DNA from: Gemmatimonadota bacterium
GTDB lineage: Bacteria; Gemmatimonadota; Gemmatimonadetes; Longimicrobiales; Gaopeijiaceae
DNA: 15,483 bases
Reading direction: 5' to 3'
Assembly (NCBI GenBank): GCA_007127575.1
Contig: SKZC01000006.1
Span: 1 to 15,483 of the forward strand
Numbering within the stretch: the stretch's first letter is position 1; every line of letters begins with the position of its first letter. A program made the position numbers and the translations under genes. This document shows, piece by piece, positions 7,294 to 14,206 of the stretch. The notes beneath the pieces are model-generated. The model worked only from the letters and a program-made list of their open reading frames with translations, was not told where the DNA came from and made no database searches.

Positions 7294-7929
7294 CTATTCG
7301 GTGAGGTCCGGGCCCCCACCTCCCTGGTAGACGTACCGGAAGGTGAGGCAACCGGGCACGGCTCCTACACAGTAGTAGCCGAGAATCTGAATCTTGGCGT
7401 ACCTGCCGTCTGCGGTTCGAATCCCGTAGACGCGCTCCTGGGGGCTCAGCAGATGGCTGAAGAGAGAGTAGTCGTACCACCGCTCCAGGACGGGGTTCGC
7501 CGAGTCCGACACGGCCTCGCTGGCCTGATACCCCTGGGTGGGCAGGACCGTCACCGAGTCGAAGGGCACCTCTCCCAGGTCCAGGGCTCCCCCAACCCCG
7601 TGGAATCCGTCACCTCCGTTGGTGATGACAGTGAACCGCCGAAAGGCCAGGTCCCAGTCCGTGGGCCCGGGATCCTCCACCACCGAACCTTCGTCGAAGG
7701 AGAAGAACACCCACCGGTGGGGCACCGACGCGTCCACCGTGACGGTTCGGGGCCCCACCAGCTCCTCCCCCGCCGGACGGGGCTCCACCGGTGTCGGCGA
7801 GAATGTGGGAGGCTCCGGGCGCTGCAGGGAGAAGCCAACGTAGATCGCCGCCAGGAGGACGATCCCCCCCACGATGACCGGCACGGTCCAGGGCCTCGCC
7901 GGGGCCTCTTCACGTCCTGATCCCTCCAT
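7294..7929 (-). CDS. HmuY-like domain protein with N-terminal membrane anchor
   Basis: The protein is 211 residues from the ATG at 7929, which has GGAG 5 nt upstream; an in-frame ATG at 7947 is an alternative. A single hydrophobic helix spans about 14-33 (WTVPVIVGGIVLLAAIYVGF), followed by a Pro-rich linker (38-53) and a beta-rich domain. The domain shows features of the HmuY family: WVFFSFDEGSVV, TDWDLAFRRFTVITNGG at 91-106, GRYAKIQILGYY at 165-176, and a final LTFRYVYQ strand. Two cysteines (177 and 184) may form a disulfide. The founding HmuY is a Bacteroidota haem-binding lipoprotein. Here there is a transmembrane anchor instead of a lipobox and no receptor gene next door, so haem binding should not be assumed. 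It lies 28 bp upstream of the M19 dipeptidase in the same orientation. Confidence 0.75.
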   Translation of the reverse strand: MEGSGREEAPARPWTVPVIVGGIVLLAAIYVGFSLQRPEPPTFSPTPVEPRPAGEELVGPRTVTVDASVPHRWVFFSFDEGSVVEDPGPTDWDLAFRRFTVITNGGDGFHGVGGALDLGEVPFDSVTVLPTQGYQASEAVSDSANPVLERWYDYSLFSHLLSPQERVYGIRTADGRYAKIQILGYYCVGAVPGCLTFRYVYQGGGGPDLTE

Positions 7930-8095
7930 TCCTTCTCCCGGGCCCATCCGGCCCCCGCCGGGGCAAAAGTCCCTTCCCGGTAGCGTATTCGTTCCCCGAT
8001 AGTATGTTCGAAGCCAGCCACGGGGAGAAATACACCCGGAGCCTTGCTGGGACCAGGGGACCCCTGAACGGGAGAGAGCCACGAGCGATGAACGG
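7930..8095. other. Divergent intergenic region with a CAGGGG-A-CCCCTG palindrome
   Basis: These 166 bp separate the HmuY-like gene (minus) from the reductase gene (plus) and should hold promoters for both. An interrupted palindrome CAGGGG-A-CCCCTG lies at 8054-8066. An AT-richer patch around 7981-8012 contains GATAGTATG on the plus strand, which reads CATACTATC on the minus strand and is a weak -10 candidate for the HmuY-M19 pair. No matching -35 box is evident. I saw nothing coding here that improves on the chosen starts. Confidence 0.4.
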
Positions 8096-9181
8096 ATGAG
8101 CTCCGCGCAACGCTGGGCGCTCTACGGCGCGTACGGATACACGGGACGACTCATCGTCCAGGAGGCGGTGGAGCGGGGTCACCGGCCCCTCCTGGTGGGA
8201 CGGAATCCCGAGCGCCTTCGCAAGGTGGCGGAGGAGGCGGAGCTGGAGTGGGAGCCGGCTCGGGTCCAGGAGTTGGGCCGGGTCCTCTCCCGGCTGGAGC
8301 CCGGGAGCGTCCTCCTGAACGCGGCCGGACCCTTCACCCGCACTGCGGAACGGGTGTTGGGCACGTGTCTGGACCACCGGCTCCACTACCTGGACATCAC
8401 CGCCGAGGTCCCGGTGCTGGAGGCGCTCTTCAAGCGGGACGCAGAGGCCCGCCGGCAGCAGATCACCGCCGTTCCCGCCGTGGCCTTTCACGTGGTCTCC
8501 TCCGACGCCCTGGCCTACCGCCTCCACGAAGCGGTGCGAGTGGCCGTCCGCCTGGAGCTGGGCTTTCGAGGAGCCGGCGGCCCCAGCGCCGGCACCCTGA
8601 AGACCATGCTGGAGCACCTTCCTCGGGGAGCGCTGCGTCGGAGGGGAGGGGTCCTCATCCGGGGCCGGGTAGGAGAGGGAGGCCGGATGATCCCGTTCTC
8701 GGGGGGCGCACACTACGCCATCCCGGCCACGTGGGGGGACCTCTCCACGGCGTATCGAACCACCGAGATCCGGGACATCGTCACCTATATGGCCCTCTCT
8801 CGGGGAAGCGCCCGGCGCCTCCGGATTCTGGCCCCGGTGCTCCGAAGCCTCCTCTCCGTCCCCGCACTCCGGGGGGCGGCCCAGACGTTGGTGGGGATCT
8901 TCGTCCAGAAACCGGCAGGACGCCGGAGCCCGGAGGCTCGGTCCCGGATCTGGGGCCGAGTGGAGGCCCCGGACGGGCGGACCGCATGGGCTCGGATGGA
9001 GACGGAGGAGGGCTACCGCTTCACCGCCATGGCCTCGGTGAGAGGTGTGGAGCGGATCCTGGAAGGAGTGGAGCCCGGAGTCCTCACCCCTACCCAGGCC
9101 TTCGGCGCGCCCTTCGCGGAGGAGATCCCGGGGACCGAGGTCATGGGGCCCTTTCCGGGGGAGCCGGAGCCCGGAGCCTGA
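8096..9181 (+). CDS. Saccharopine dehydrogenase-like NAD(P)-binding reductase
   Basis: The 361-residue protein opens with a Rossmann dinucleotide-binding turn GAYGYTG (11-17) right after the first strand, then LLVGRNPERLRKVAEE and VLLNAAGPFTRTAERVLGTC. This is the pattern of the saccharopine dehydrogenase NADP-binding domain and of trans-acting enoyl-reductase-like proteins. HYLDITAEVPVLEAL follows, as usual in this group. The C-terminal part (200-361) is the variable catalytic/dimerisation half and does not name a substrate. No signal peptide is present, so it is cytoplasmic. True lysine-pathway saccharopine dehydrogenase is unlikely, because no lysine genes are near and the GAYGYTG-type proteins form a separate broad group. 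The ATG at 8096 has no strong Shine-Dalgarno sequence. A 3-codon ORF at 8088-8099 overlaps it, and its stop shares ATGA with this start. The gene ends 9 bp from the converging serpin stop. Confidence 0.88.
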   Translation: MSSAQRWALYGAYGYTGRLIVQEAVERGHRPLLVGRNPERLRKVAEEAELEWEPARVQELGRVLSRLEPGSVLLNAAGPFTRTAERVLGTCLDHRLHYLDITAEVPVLEALFKRDAEARRQQITAVPAVAFHVVSSDALAYRLHEAVRVAVRLELGFRGAGGPSAGTLKTMLEHLPRGALRRRGGVLIRGRVGEGGRMIPFSGGAHYAIPATWGDLSTAYRTTEIRDIVTYMALSRGSARRLRILAPVLRSLLSVPALRGAAQTLVGIFVQKPAGRRSPEARSRIWGRVEAPDGRTAWARMETEEGYRFTAMASVRGVERILEGVEPGVLTPTQAFGAPFAEEIPGTEVMGPFPGEPEPGA

Positions 9182-9190
9182 GCTCCCGAG

Positions 9191-10459
9191 TCAGTCCACG
9201 GGCTGGGGGGGCTCCACCACCGCCCCCAGGAAGAGGACGGATCCGGAGAGGCGCTCCCGGATGGCGAAGAGGAAGGGCCTGTCGGCCCGAACCTCCGGGG
9301 GCATGGATTGGATCACCGCCACCGACGTGGCCGCCGCCGCCTCCGTACCCTCCTCGTCCACCTGGACGAAGCTCTTCTGTTTCACCTCCCCCAACCAGAC
9401 CCCTCCCCCGGGGAACATCCGGCTGAAGTTCGCCGCAGGGGTGAATGCCACCTCCATCCCCATGCGGCCCAGGGGGTCGTTCAGGGCACGCTCCCACTCC
9501 ATCCGGAAGCGGGGCAGGAGGACCCTCACCCGCCGCGTCTCCAACCCCTCGGTGAGCTCCTCCCACCCACCTTCGGCCAGACGGCTCACCACCTCGTCCA
9601 GGCCCGTTTCACCCCGGGGCACCACCAGGGTCATGACGAAGGCCCGGCCCCCGTAGGGAATCTCCACCGCCTTATAGTCCGCACTCTCCGCGAACGCCAG
9701 CTCCGTCGTTTGATCCATGAGCTCCACGGTGCCGGTGCTCCCGTCGGGGCCATGGAAGGCGGCCTCCTGGGTCTGTTCCGGATCGAACGGCTCCGTCCAA
9801 CCCGCCTGGAAGTGGACCGCGTTCAGGAGATAGCTCACCACGTGGGAGGGAATGGGGGATGGGACCATATCTTGAATCCGACCGTGGGTGGCGTCCTCCA
9901 CCCAGTCGTTGATGATCTCGGCGGCATCGGATCGAGAGAAGTCCAGGGCCCGGATGGTGGCGTCGAAGCTCTCCTCGGCCCGGGACAGGAACTCCGGAGC
10001 CGGATCCATTTCGGGGCGGTGCCAGATGGAGTTGGCCACCTGCAGCTCCACGGCAGGGTCCAACTCCCGCAGGAGGTCCAGAAGCTCACGGTACCCCTGG
10101 TTGATGGCCTCGTCCTCCATCCCGTGAAACTCCAGGGTGGAGCGCATGGCCTCCCACGTTCCTCCGTCGGCCCCGTTCAACGTCATCCCCAGCGCCATGG
10201 AGGCACTGAGGGGAGAGATGAACACGTTTTCGCCGGGCTCTTCTCCCCGGAGCTCCTCCAGGAGTCGAAACCCGAACCGGTTCCCCGCCTGAAGCACGGC
10301 CTCCTCCGCAGGAGCCAGAGCCCGGGGAAGCTCCTCGATGACGCCGGGGGAAGGATCGTCGCCGGGCCCCGGCCCGGTGATTCCATCGCATCCGGACAGG
10401 ATCATCCAGACCAGGGGCACGAGCCTCCGGAGCGAAGCGTCGACTCCAGACTTCGTCAT
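9191..10459 (-). CDS. Lipoprotein serpin (serine/cysteine protease inhibitor family I4)
   Basis: The 422-residue protein has a short signal peptide ending in lipobox LSGC (Cys24) and a disordered acidic/Pro linker, then a complete serpin fold. Family signatures include NVFISPLSASMALGM (78-92), VANSIWHRP (141-149), NDWVEDATHGRIQDMV (184-199), LLNAVHFQAGW (211-221), LLPRFRMEWE (315-324) and the C-terminal RPFLFAIRERLSGSVLFLGAV. The reactive-centre loop carries an inhibitory-type hinge EEGTEAAAATS (369-379) with small residues at P12-P9. Counting 17 residues from the hinge puts P1-P1' at Ser385-Met386. Anchoring on the downstream PPEV instead gives Gln384-Ser385. The start at 10459 is supported by GGAGG 5 nt upstream and overlaps the receptor stop by one base (TGATG), implying translational coupling. 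The frame is open far upstream, but that stretch is antisense-frame shadow of the receptor. The product is likely surface- or outer-membrane-anchored. Target proteases are unknown. Confidence 0.95.
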   Translation of the reverse strand: MTKSGVDASLRRLVPLVWMILSGCDGITGPGPGDDPSPGVIEELPRALAPAEEAVLQAGNRFGFRLLEELRGEEPGENVFISPLSASMALGMTLNGADGGTWEAMRSTLEFHGMEDEAINQGYRELLDLLRELDPAVELQVANSIWHRPEMDPAPEFLSRAEESFDATIRALDFSRSDAAEIINDWVEDATHGRIQDMVPSPIPSHVVSYLLNAVHFQAGWTEPFDPEQTQEAAFHGPDGSTGTVELMDQTTELAFAESADYKAVEIPYGGRAFVMTLVVPRGETGLDEVVSRLAEGGWEELTEGLETRRVRVLLPRFRMEWERALNDPLGRMGMEVAFTPAANFSRMFPGGGVWLGEVKQKSFVQVDEEGTEAAAATSVAVIQSMPPEVRADRPFLFAIRERLSGSVLFLGAVVEPPQPVD

Positions 10460-12801
10460 CAGAACCTCCATTCCAGGCCCAAAACGGGGATGAAGGGGCG
10501 CTCCGCCAGGGGACGCACCTCCGGGGTTCGCCAGGGTTCGAAGAGGTGGAAGTGGGCGTCCCTTCGGTTCAGGGCATTCAGGACCCGGACGTACGGGCGC
10601 AGCTCCGAGTCCCGGCCCCCGATTTCCACGGTGCCGCGCCAATCCAGCTCCACGTCCAGCCGCAGGAAGTCGTCGGGCAGTCCCGCCGGCGCCAGGGGAG
10701 CGCCTCCCCCTTCGGTCTGCTGGAACCGGTCCACCGTCGTCCGTCCGCTGAGAATACCCCCGTCGGAAGTCATCGTCGGGTCCGCCGTTCCCTCCAAGGG
10801 GATGGAGGTGACGGGAAGTCCCGCCCCGTAGGAGAGGGTGGCCCCCAGGTGGGTCCGGCCCAGAAGCCGCCCCTCCAATCCCAGGTTCAGGAGCTGGCGT
10901 CCCTGGAAATCCGTGGCGGGATCCAAGCCCTCCTGGGCCCAGACCCAGTTCAGGGAATACCCCAGCCACCCGCTCACCCGCTCTCCCTCCCGGTGGGCCC
11001 GGAGCTCCAAGCCGGAGGTGTGGATGCGGTGGTCCTCCGCCCCATCGAAACGTTTCAGAAATCCGTCCAACTCCAGTCGGGCCGGAGAGAGCTCCTGATC
11101 CAGAGAGAGGACGAGCTGGCTGGCGCTGGAGACGAAGAGGTGGGGAGCCCAGTTGGATTCCTCGGCATGCCGGAGGAGCTCCGCCTCCGAGTCCAGCGCC
11201 GTCTCCGCTCGGTACTGGTGGGAGCGTCCTCCGGCCAGGGTGAGGGAAGCGGACTCGGCCACCCGCCACGTAAGGGCGAAGCGAGGTGAGAAGCGAACCC
11301 CGCCGTCCCGGGTGAAGTGATCCGCCCGGATCCCCACCCGGCCTTGGAACTCCTCTCCCAGCGGACGACGTCCTTCCACGTAGCCGCCGGCGACCCAGCC
11401 CGCAGCCTGGCCATCCAGAGGCGCCGAGGCCACCCCCAGCTCCATGGGGGCCACGGTGTACGAAACGCCGTGACGCTCCAGCGCACCGCCGAATCGGACG
11501 GATCCCGGTCCCCAGGGGTGGGCCACGTCCACGGTCCCCCGCTCCCGGGTCTGCCGGGCCGAGGCGAGGTAGGGATGGGCTAGGCGGACCGGAAGGCGGG
11601 CTTCGTAGCTGCTCCAAGCCCCCCCGGCTTCCACCGCCGTTCCGCCCCAGACCCCGGCATACCGGGTAGTGAGGAGACTGGATCCCCACCGGGCGCTGGA
11701 AGGCGGGGCCTCGCCTGTGAAGAGAGCGGGCTCCGCCCGATCCCGGATCCCGCCCAGCCGCACTCCCTCCCTGTTCCGGAACCCGGTGGTGCTGAGGAGG
11801 TGTCCACCCCCCAGATCCGTGTCTCCCCGCACCAGGAGCTCCCGGTAGGTATAGGGGGTGGGGCCATCGCCCATGAGCCGCGGTTGGGCGCCATGAAGGG
11901 TGCGGCCTCCCACCAGGACCCGGGTCCCAGGGAGCAGGGAGCCCTCCCCCGTCACCCGAGCCCCCAGGCCGTCCACGGTCCCACCGGCCCGGATTCCATC
12001 CCGGCCCGGAGTCCGGGTCCTAAGATCCAAGATGTATGAGAGGCCCCCGTCATACCGGGAAGGGGCTCCCCCCAGATGGAGCGATGCACCCTCCAGGTGC
12101 TCGGCCTCGAAGCCGGCCACCAGTCCCCCCACGTGGAACGGGGCGTAGACGGGGGAGCCGTCCAGCAACACCAGCTTCCCTTCGGAGACGTTCCCCCGGA
12201 GGAGGAGGGCCGAGGTTGGCTCGTCTTCGGGAGGCCGACCCAGCTCCCGAAGCGCTCCCGCCAGTCCCGCCTCCACCATCCCCGGAGTGGCCCGCCCCAG
12301 CTCCCGAGCCAGAGCGCCCCGGAGCCCCGCATCGTTCCGGACGCGGGACACCTCCCGGACCCTCGGCACGCCTCGGATCTCCAGGGGAGCCACGGCCACG
12401 GGCCGGGCCTCCAGCTCCAGGTCCAGAGTAAGGGTTCCTGTGGACGGAACCCGGACCGTCACCTCTCCGGTGCGGTACCCCAGGCTCTGCACCCGGACCG
12501 TGGCCTCTCCCCCCTCCAACCCTGCGATCCGGTAGGAGCCATCGGCAGCGGCAGCCGTGCGGCGGATGGCTCCTTCGTGCTCCACCTCCACCACGGCTCC
12601 TGGCAGGGCTCGCATACCGCTTCCTCCGGAGCCCCGGACGACGCCCTGGATGGCAGCCTCGGCGGAAGGCTGAGGGGACGGTACGGGCTCCTGACTCCAC
12701 AGCCCTGCGGGAACGGAGGCCACCAAGAGGAAGCCCCACCATGCCGCCCTCAGCGTGGCCCCAAAGGGCCGAGTGCCGTGGAACCCGGAGGCGCGACTCA
12801 T
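10459..12801 (-). CDS. TonB-dependent outer-membrane receptor with carboxypeptidase-like N-terminal domain
   Basis: The 780-residue protein has a signal peptide (hydrophobic core about 20-34, likely cleavage near SQ36). A carboxypeptidase-regulatory-like beta-sandwich follows at about 48-132: IQGVVRG, LPGAVVEVEHEG, DGSYRIAGLEGGEATVRVQSLGYR. The plug domain covers about 160-260 (ALLLRGNVSEGKLVLLDGSPVYAPFHVGG, then LHLGGAPSRYDGGLSYILDLRTR). The rest is a beta-barrel with alternating strands, ending in the typical C-terminal aromatic LGLEWRF. No FecA-type signalling (STN) domain or clear TonB box is seen. The barrel of about 515 residues is short for the family. The ATG at 12801 overlaps the anti-sigma stop in ATGA and follows GGAGGAGGG by 6 nt. 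The ligand is unknown. The position between an anti-sigma gene and a serpin gene suggests it senses or takes up something that controls this operon, which is inference. Confidence 0.93.
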   Translation of the reverse strand: MSRASGFHGTRPFGATLRAAWWGFLLVASVPAGLWSQEPVPSPQPSAEAAIQGVVRGSGGSGMRALPGAVVEVEHEGAIRRTAAAADGSYRIAGLEGGEATVRVQSLGYRTGEVTVRVPSTGTLTLDLELEARPVAVAPLEIRGVPRVREVSRVRNDAGLRGALARELGRATPGMVEAGLAGALRELGRPPEDEPTSALLLRGNVSEGKLVLLDGSPVYAPFHVGGLVAGFEAEHLEGASLHLGGAPSRYDGGLSYILDLRTRTPGRDGIRAGGTVDGLGARVTGEGSLLPGTRVLVGGRTLHGAQPRLMGDGPTPYTYRELLVRGDTDLGGGHLLSTTGFRNREGVRLGGIRDRAEPALFTGEAPPSSARWGSSLLTTRYAGVWGGTAVEAGGAWSSYEARLPVRLAHPYLASARQTRERGTVDVAHPWGPGSVRFGGALERHGVSYTVAPMELGVASAPLDGQAAGWVAGGYVEGRRPLGEEFQGRVGIRADHFTRDGGVRFSPRFALTWRVAESASLTLAGGRSHQYRAETALDSEAELLRHAEESNWAPHLFVSSASQLVLSLDQELSPARLELDGFLKRFDGAEDHRIHTSGLELRAHREGERVSGWLGYSLNWVWAQEGLDPATDFQGRQLLNLGLEGRLLGRTHLGATLSYGAGLPVTSIPLEGTADPTMTSDGGILSGRTTVDRFQQTEGGGAPLAPAGLPDDFLRLDVELDWRGTVEIGGRDSELRPYVRVLNALNRRDAHFHLFEPWRTPEVRPLAERPFIPVLGLEWRF
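10465..10469 (-). promoter_or_regulatory. Ribosome binding site inside the receptor gene for the serpin
   Basis: GGAGG on the minus strand lies 5 nt before the serpin ATG, within the last codons of the TonB-dependent receptor. It fixes the serpin start at 10459 and supports coupled translation with the receptor. Confidence 0.8.
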
Positions 12802-13565
12802 AGGCCGCCCTCCTCCGGCACCCGAAACCGGGCCTCCAGGCTGTCCGATTCCAGCGGCGCCGCCCCGGGAAGGTCCAGCCCCTCACCCGACCACCGGGCC
12901 CACACCTCTCCGTTCACCAGGAGCTCAGCTTGACGCGCCCCCTCCGGAAGCGTCACCTCCACCGGGCCACCCGGCTCCTCTCCCGTCACCCTCCCGGGTC
13001 CGGTGGAGAACCGGGCATCTCCGGAGACGTGGAGGCCCAGCCGGTCTCCCGGCATCACCCGTACGCGAACCTCCGTTCCCGGCGGCACGGAGCTCAGCTC
13101 CACCACGCCGGACCCTTCCCGGAGCTCCACCTCCACTCCCGACCGCTCGGCAGGGGAGGTGAGATCGGCGGGCGCCGGCTCCCGGATTTCTTCGGCCCCA
13201 CGATCTCCGTCCCACACGGACGCAACCCAGCCCCGAAGAGGAGAGGCGGGGTGGGCCGACGCCACCCCACCGGCCAGAACCAGGAGGAGGACGGCGGCGG
13301 CGGCGAAACTCCGCCGCCGCTCCTGACTCCGGGACCGGGCCCAGCGCCTGCGGACCTCCCAGCGGTGGTGACTTGCCCCCTCCGGTGTGTCCAGGAGGTC
13401 GAGCCCTGCCTGCACCTCTCCCAGCAGGGTGTGGGCCTCCTCCATCCGTGCGCGACACTCCGGGCAACCATCCAGGTGCTCCCGGGCCCGGACGGCTTCA
13501 GAGGGATCCAGCTCCCCGTCCAGGAGGGAATGAAGAACCCCTTCATCCAGATGATTCGTCACCAT
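12798..13565 (-). CDS. Zinc-finger (ZAS) transmembrane anti-sigma factor
   Basis: The 255-residue protein begins MVTNHLDEGVLHSLLDGELD, a typical anti-sigma start. It carries the zinc motif His30-x3-Cys34-x2-Cys37 in REHLDGCPECRARM. A basic stretch (RRRWARSRSQERRR) precedes one hydrophobic segment at about 87-104. The remaining 150 residues form an extracytoplasmic beta-rich domain (VEVELREGSGVVELSSVPPGTEVRVRV, VEVTLPEGARQAELLVNGEVWARW). No FecR signature is clear, but the topology resembles anti-sigma factors that receive signals in the periplasm. The start at 13565 is inside the end of the sigma gene (23 nt overlap), with GGAGGAG 4 nt upstream. The stop overlaps the receptor start by 4 nt. 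The frame remains open to 14144, but that part only shadows the sigma gene. The likely role is to hold the upstream ECF sigma factor inactive until a signal arrives. Confidence 0.9.
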   Translation of the reverse strand: MVTNHLDEGVLHSLLDGELDPSEAVRAREHLDGCPECRARMEEAHTLLGEVQAGLDLLDTPEGASHHRWEVRRRWARSRSQERRRSFAAAAVLLLVLAGGVASAHPASPLRGWVASVWDGDRGAEEIREPAPADLTSPAERSGVEVELREGSGVVELSSVPPGTEVRVRVMPGDRLGLHVSGDARFSTGPGRVTGEEPGGPVEVTLPEGARQAELLVNGEVWARWSGEGLDLPGAAPLESDSLEARFRVPEEGGL

Positions 13566-14046
13566 CCCGCTCCTCCTCCAGGGCCGCGGCGAACCGGCGA
13601 CGAGCCCGGGCCAACAGGGTTCCCACCGATCCGGGGGCCACATCCACGGCTGCGGCCAGTTCCTTGTACGAGAGACCCTCCTCCCGCATGAGCAGCAGGC
13701 TTCGGTCCCGGTGCGACAGAACGGCCAGGGCGCGGCGGGCCCGTTCCCTCCTCTCCTCCCGGACGACCTCTTCCTCCGGATCCGGAGGACCGGCCGGAAG
13801 AACCGGGTTTCCGTCCAGGAGCCGCCTTCGGTTCTCCGAGACCCGGGCCCGGTCCCGAATAAGGTGGGTGGCCACCGTGAAGAGCCAGGACCGGAGTCCA
13901 TCGTCGGTGCCCGTGGGCCCTCGCTCCAGCAGCCGGACGAAGGCCTCCTGGGCCGCGTCGTCCCCCAGGTCCGGGTCCCCGGTGAGGCGGTGGCAGTAGC
14001 GTCGGAGCTTCGGGTAAAAGGAGTCGAACAGTCCGTCGAAGTCCAC
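13543..14046 (-). CDS. ECF-family RNA polymerase sigma factor
   Basis: The 167-residue protein has the two-domain ECF layout. Region 2 lies at about 5-75 (LFDSFYPKLRRYCHRLTGDPDLGDDAAQEAFVRLLERG, then LRSWLFTVATHLIRDRAR). An acidic/Pro linker spans 76-98. Region 4 lies at about 100-155 (ALAVLSHRDRSLLLMREEGLSYKELAAAVDVAPGSVGTLLARARRRF) with the helix-turn-helix. There is no C-terminal extension of the ECF41 type. The start is GTG at 14046, preceded by GGGAGG; the nearest upstream ATG (14095) is out of frame. It overlaps the anti-sigma gene by 23 nt, the common arrangement for a sigma with its cognate anti-sigma. It is the first gene of the four-gene operon and has a promoter-like element upstream, so autoregulation is likely though not shown. 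Confidence 0.93.
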   Translation of the reverse strand: MDFDGLFDSFYPKLRRYCHRLTGDPDLGDDAAQEAFVRLLERGPTGTDDGLRSWLFTVATHLIRDRARVSENRRRLLDGNPVLPAGPPDPEEEVVREERRERARRALAVLSHRDRSLLLMREEGLSYKELAAAVDVAPGSVGTLLARARRRFAAALEEERDGDESSG

Positions 14047-14103
14047 GGCCCTCCCGCACTCCCGAGGTTCGGTTCGGAACGTGTGTCTCTCTCATGCCCA
14101 GGA

Positions 14104-14130
14104 AACGACTGGGGCGAGGCGTGTGTGACA
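14104..14130 (-). promoter_or_regulatory. Candidate ECF-type promoter TGTCACA-N16-CGTT
   Basis: On the minus strand, TGTCACA (14130-14124) is followed by a 16-nt spacer and then CGTT (14107-14104), 57 nt before the sigma GTG. This spacing and the CGT-type -10 box are characteristic of ECF promoters. A TGTCACA-N16-CGTC-like element is known for ECF41 group sigmas, but this sigma is not of that group. Position and orientation fit an autoregulated promoter for the sigma/anti-sigma/receptor/serpin operon. I noticed no second copy in the window. Confidence 0.5.
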
Positions 14131-14167
14131 CCCCGGAATTTCACACACTGGGGAGCGACGGGAGATC

Positions 14168-14199
14168 CGCCCCCCCTTCCCTACGGATCCCGGGGGGCG
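14168..14199 (-). terminator. Possible GC hairpin after the permease gene
   Basis: CGCCCCCC (14168-14175) and GGGGGGCG (14192-14199) form a perfect 8-bp stem with a 16-nt loop, just downstream of the permease stop on the minus strand. There is no U-tract. It would separate permease transcription from the sigma operon if it acts as a terminator, but the G/C runs could also pair by chance. Confidence 0.4.
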
Positions 14200-14206
14200 C
14201 CGTGTG

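Noticed and set aside
9173..9186. GGAGC-CTGA-GCTCC hairpin over the reductase stop codon as a terminator
   Set aside because: It is only a 5-bp stem inside coding sequence with no U-tract, and could easily be chance in GC-rich DNA.
10460..11689. A long open frame that would extend the serpin upstream to 832 residues
   Set aside because: It overlaps the receptor gene on the same strand, reads as Gly/Pro/Arg low-complexity sequence, and the serpin has its own lipobox and a GGAGG site at 10459.
13543..14046. Assignment of the sigma factor to group ECF41 because of the TGTCACA promoter
   Set aside because: The protein ends about 12 residues after region 4 and lacks the SnoaL-like C-terminal domain of that group.
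13566..14144. Upstream extension of the anti-sigma frame to 448 residues
   Set aside because: It shadows the well-supported ECF sigma gene in another frame. MVTNHLDEGV at 13565 is the typical anti-sigma start.
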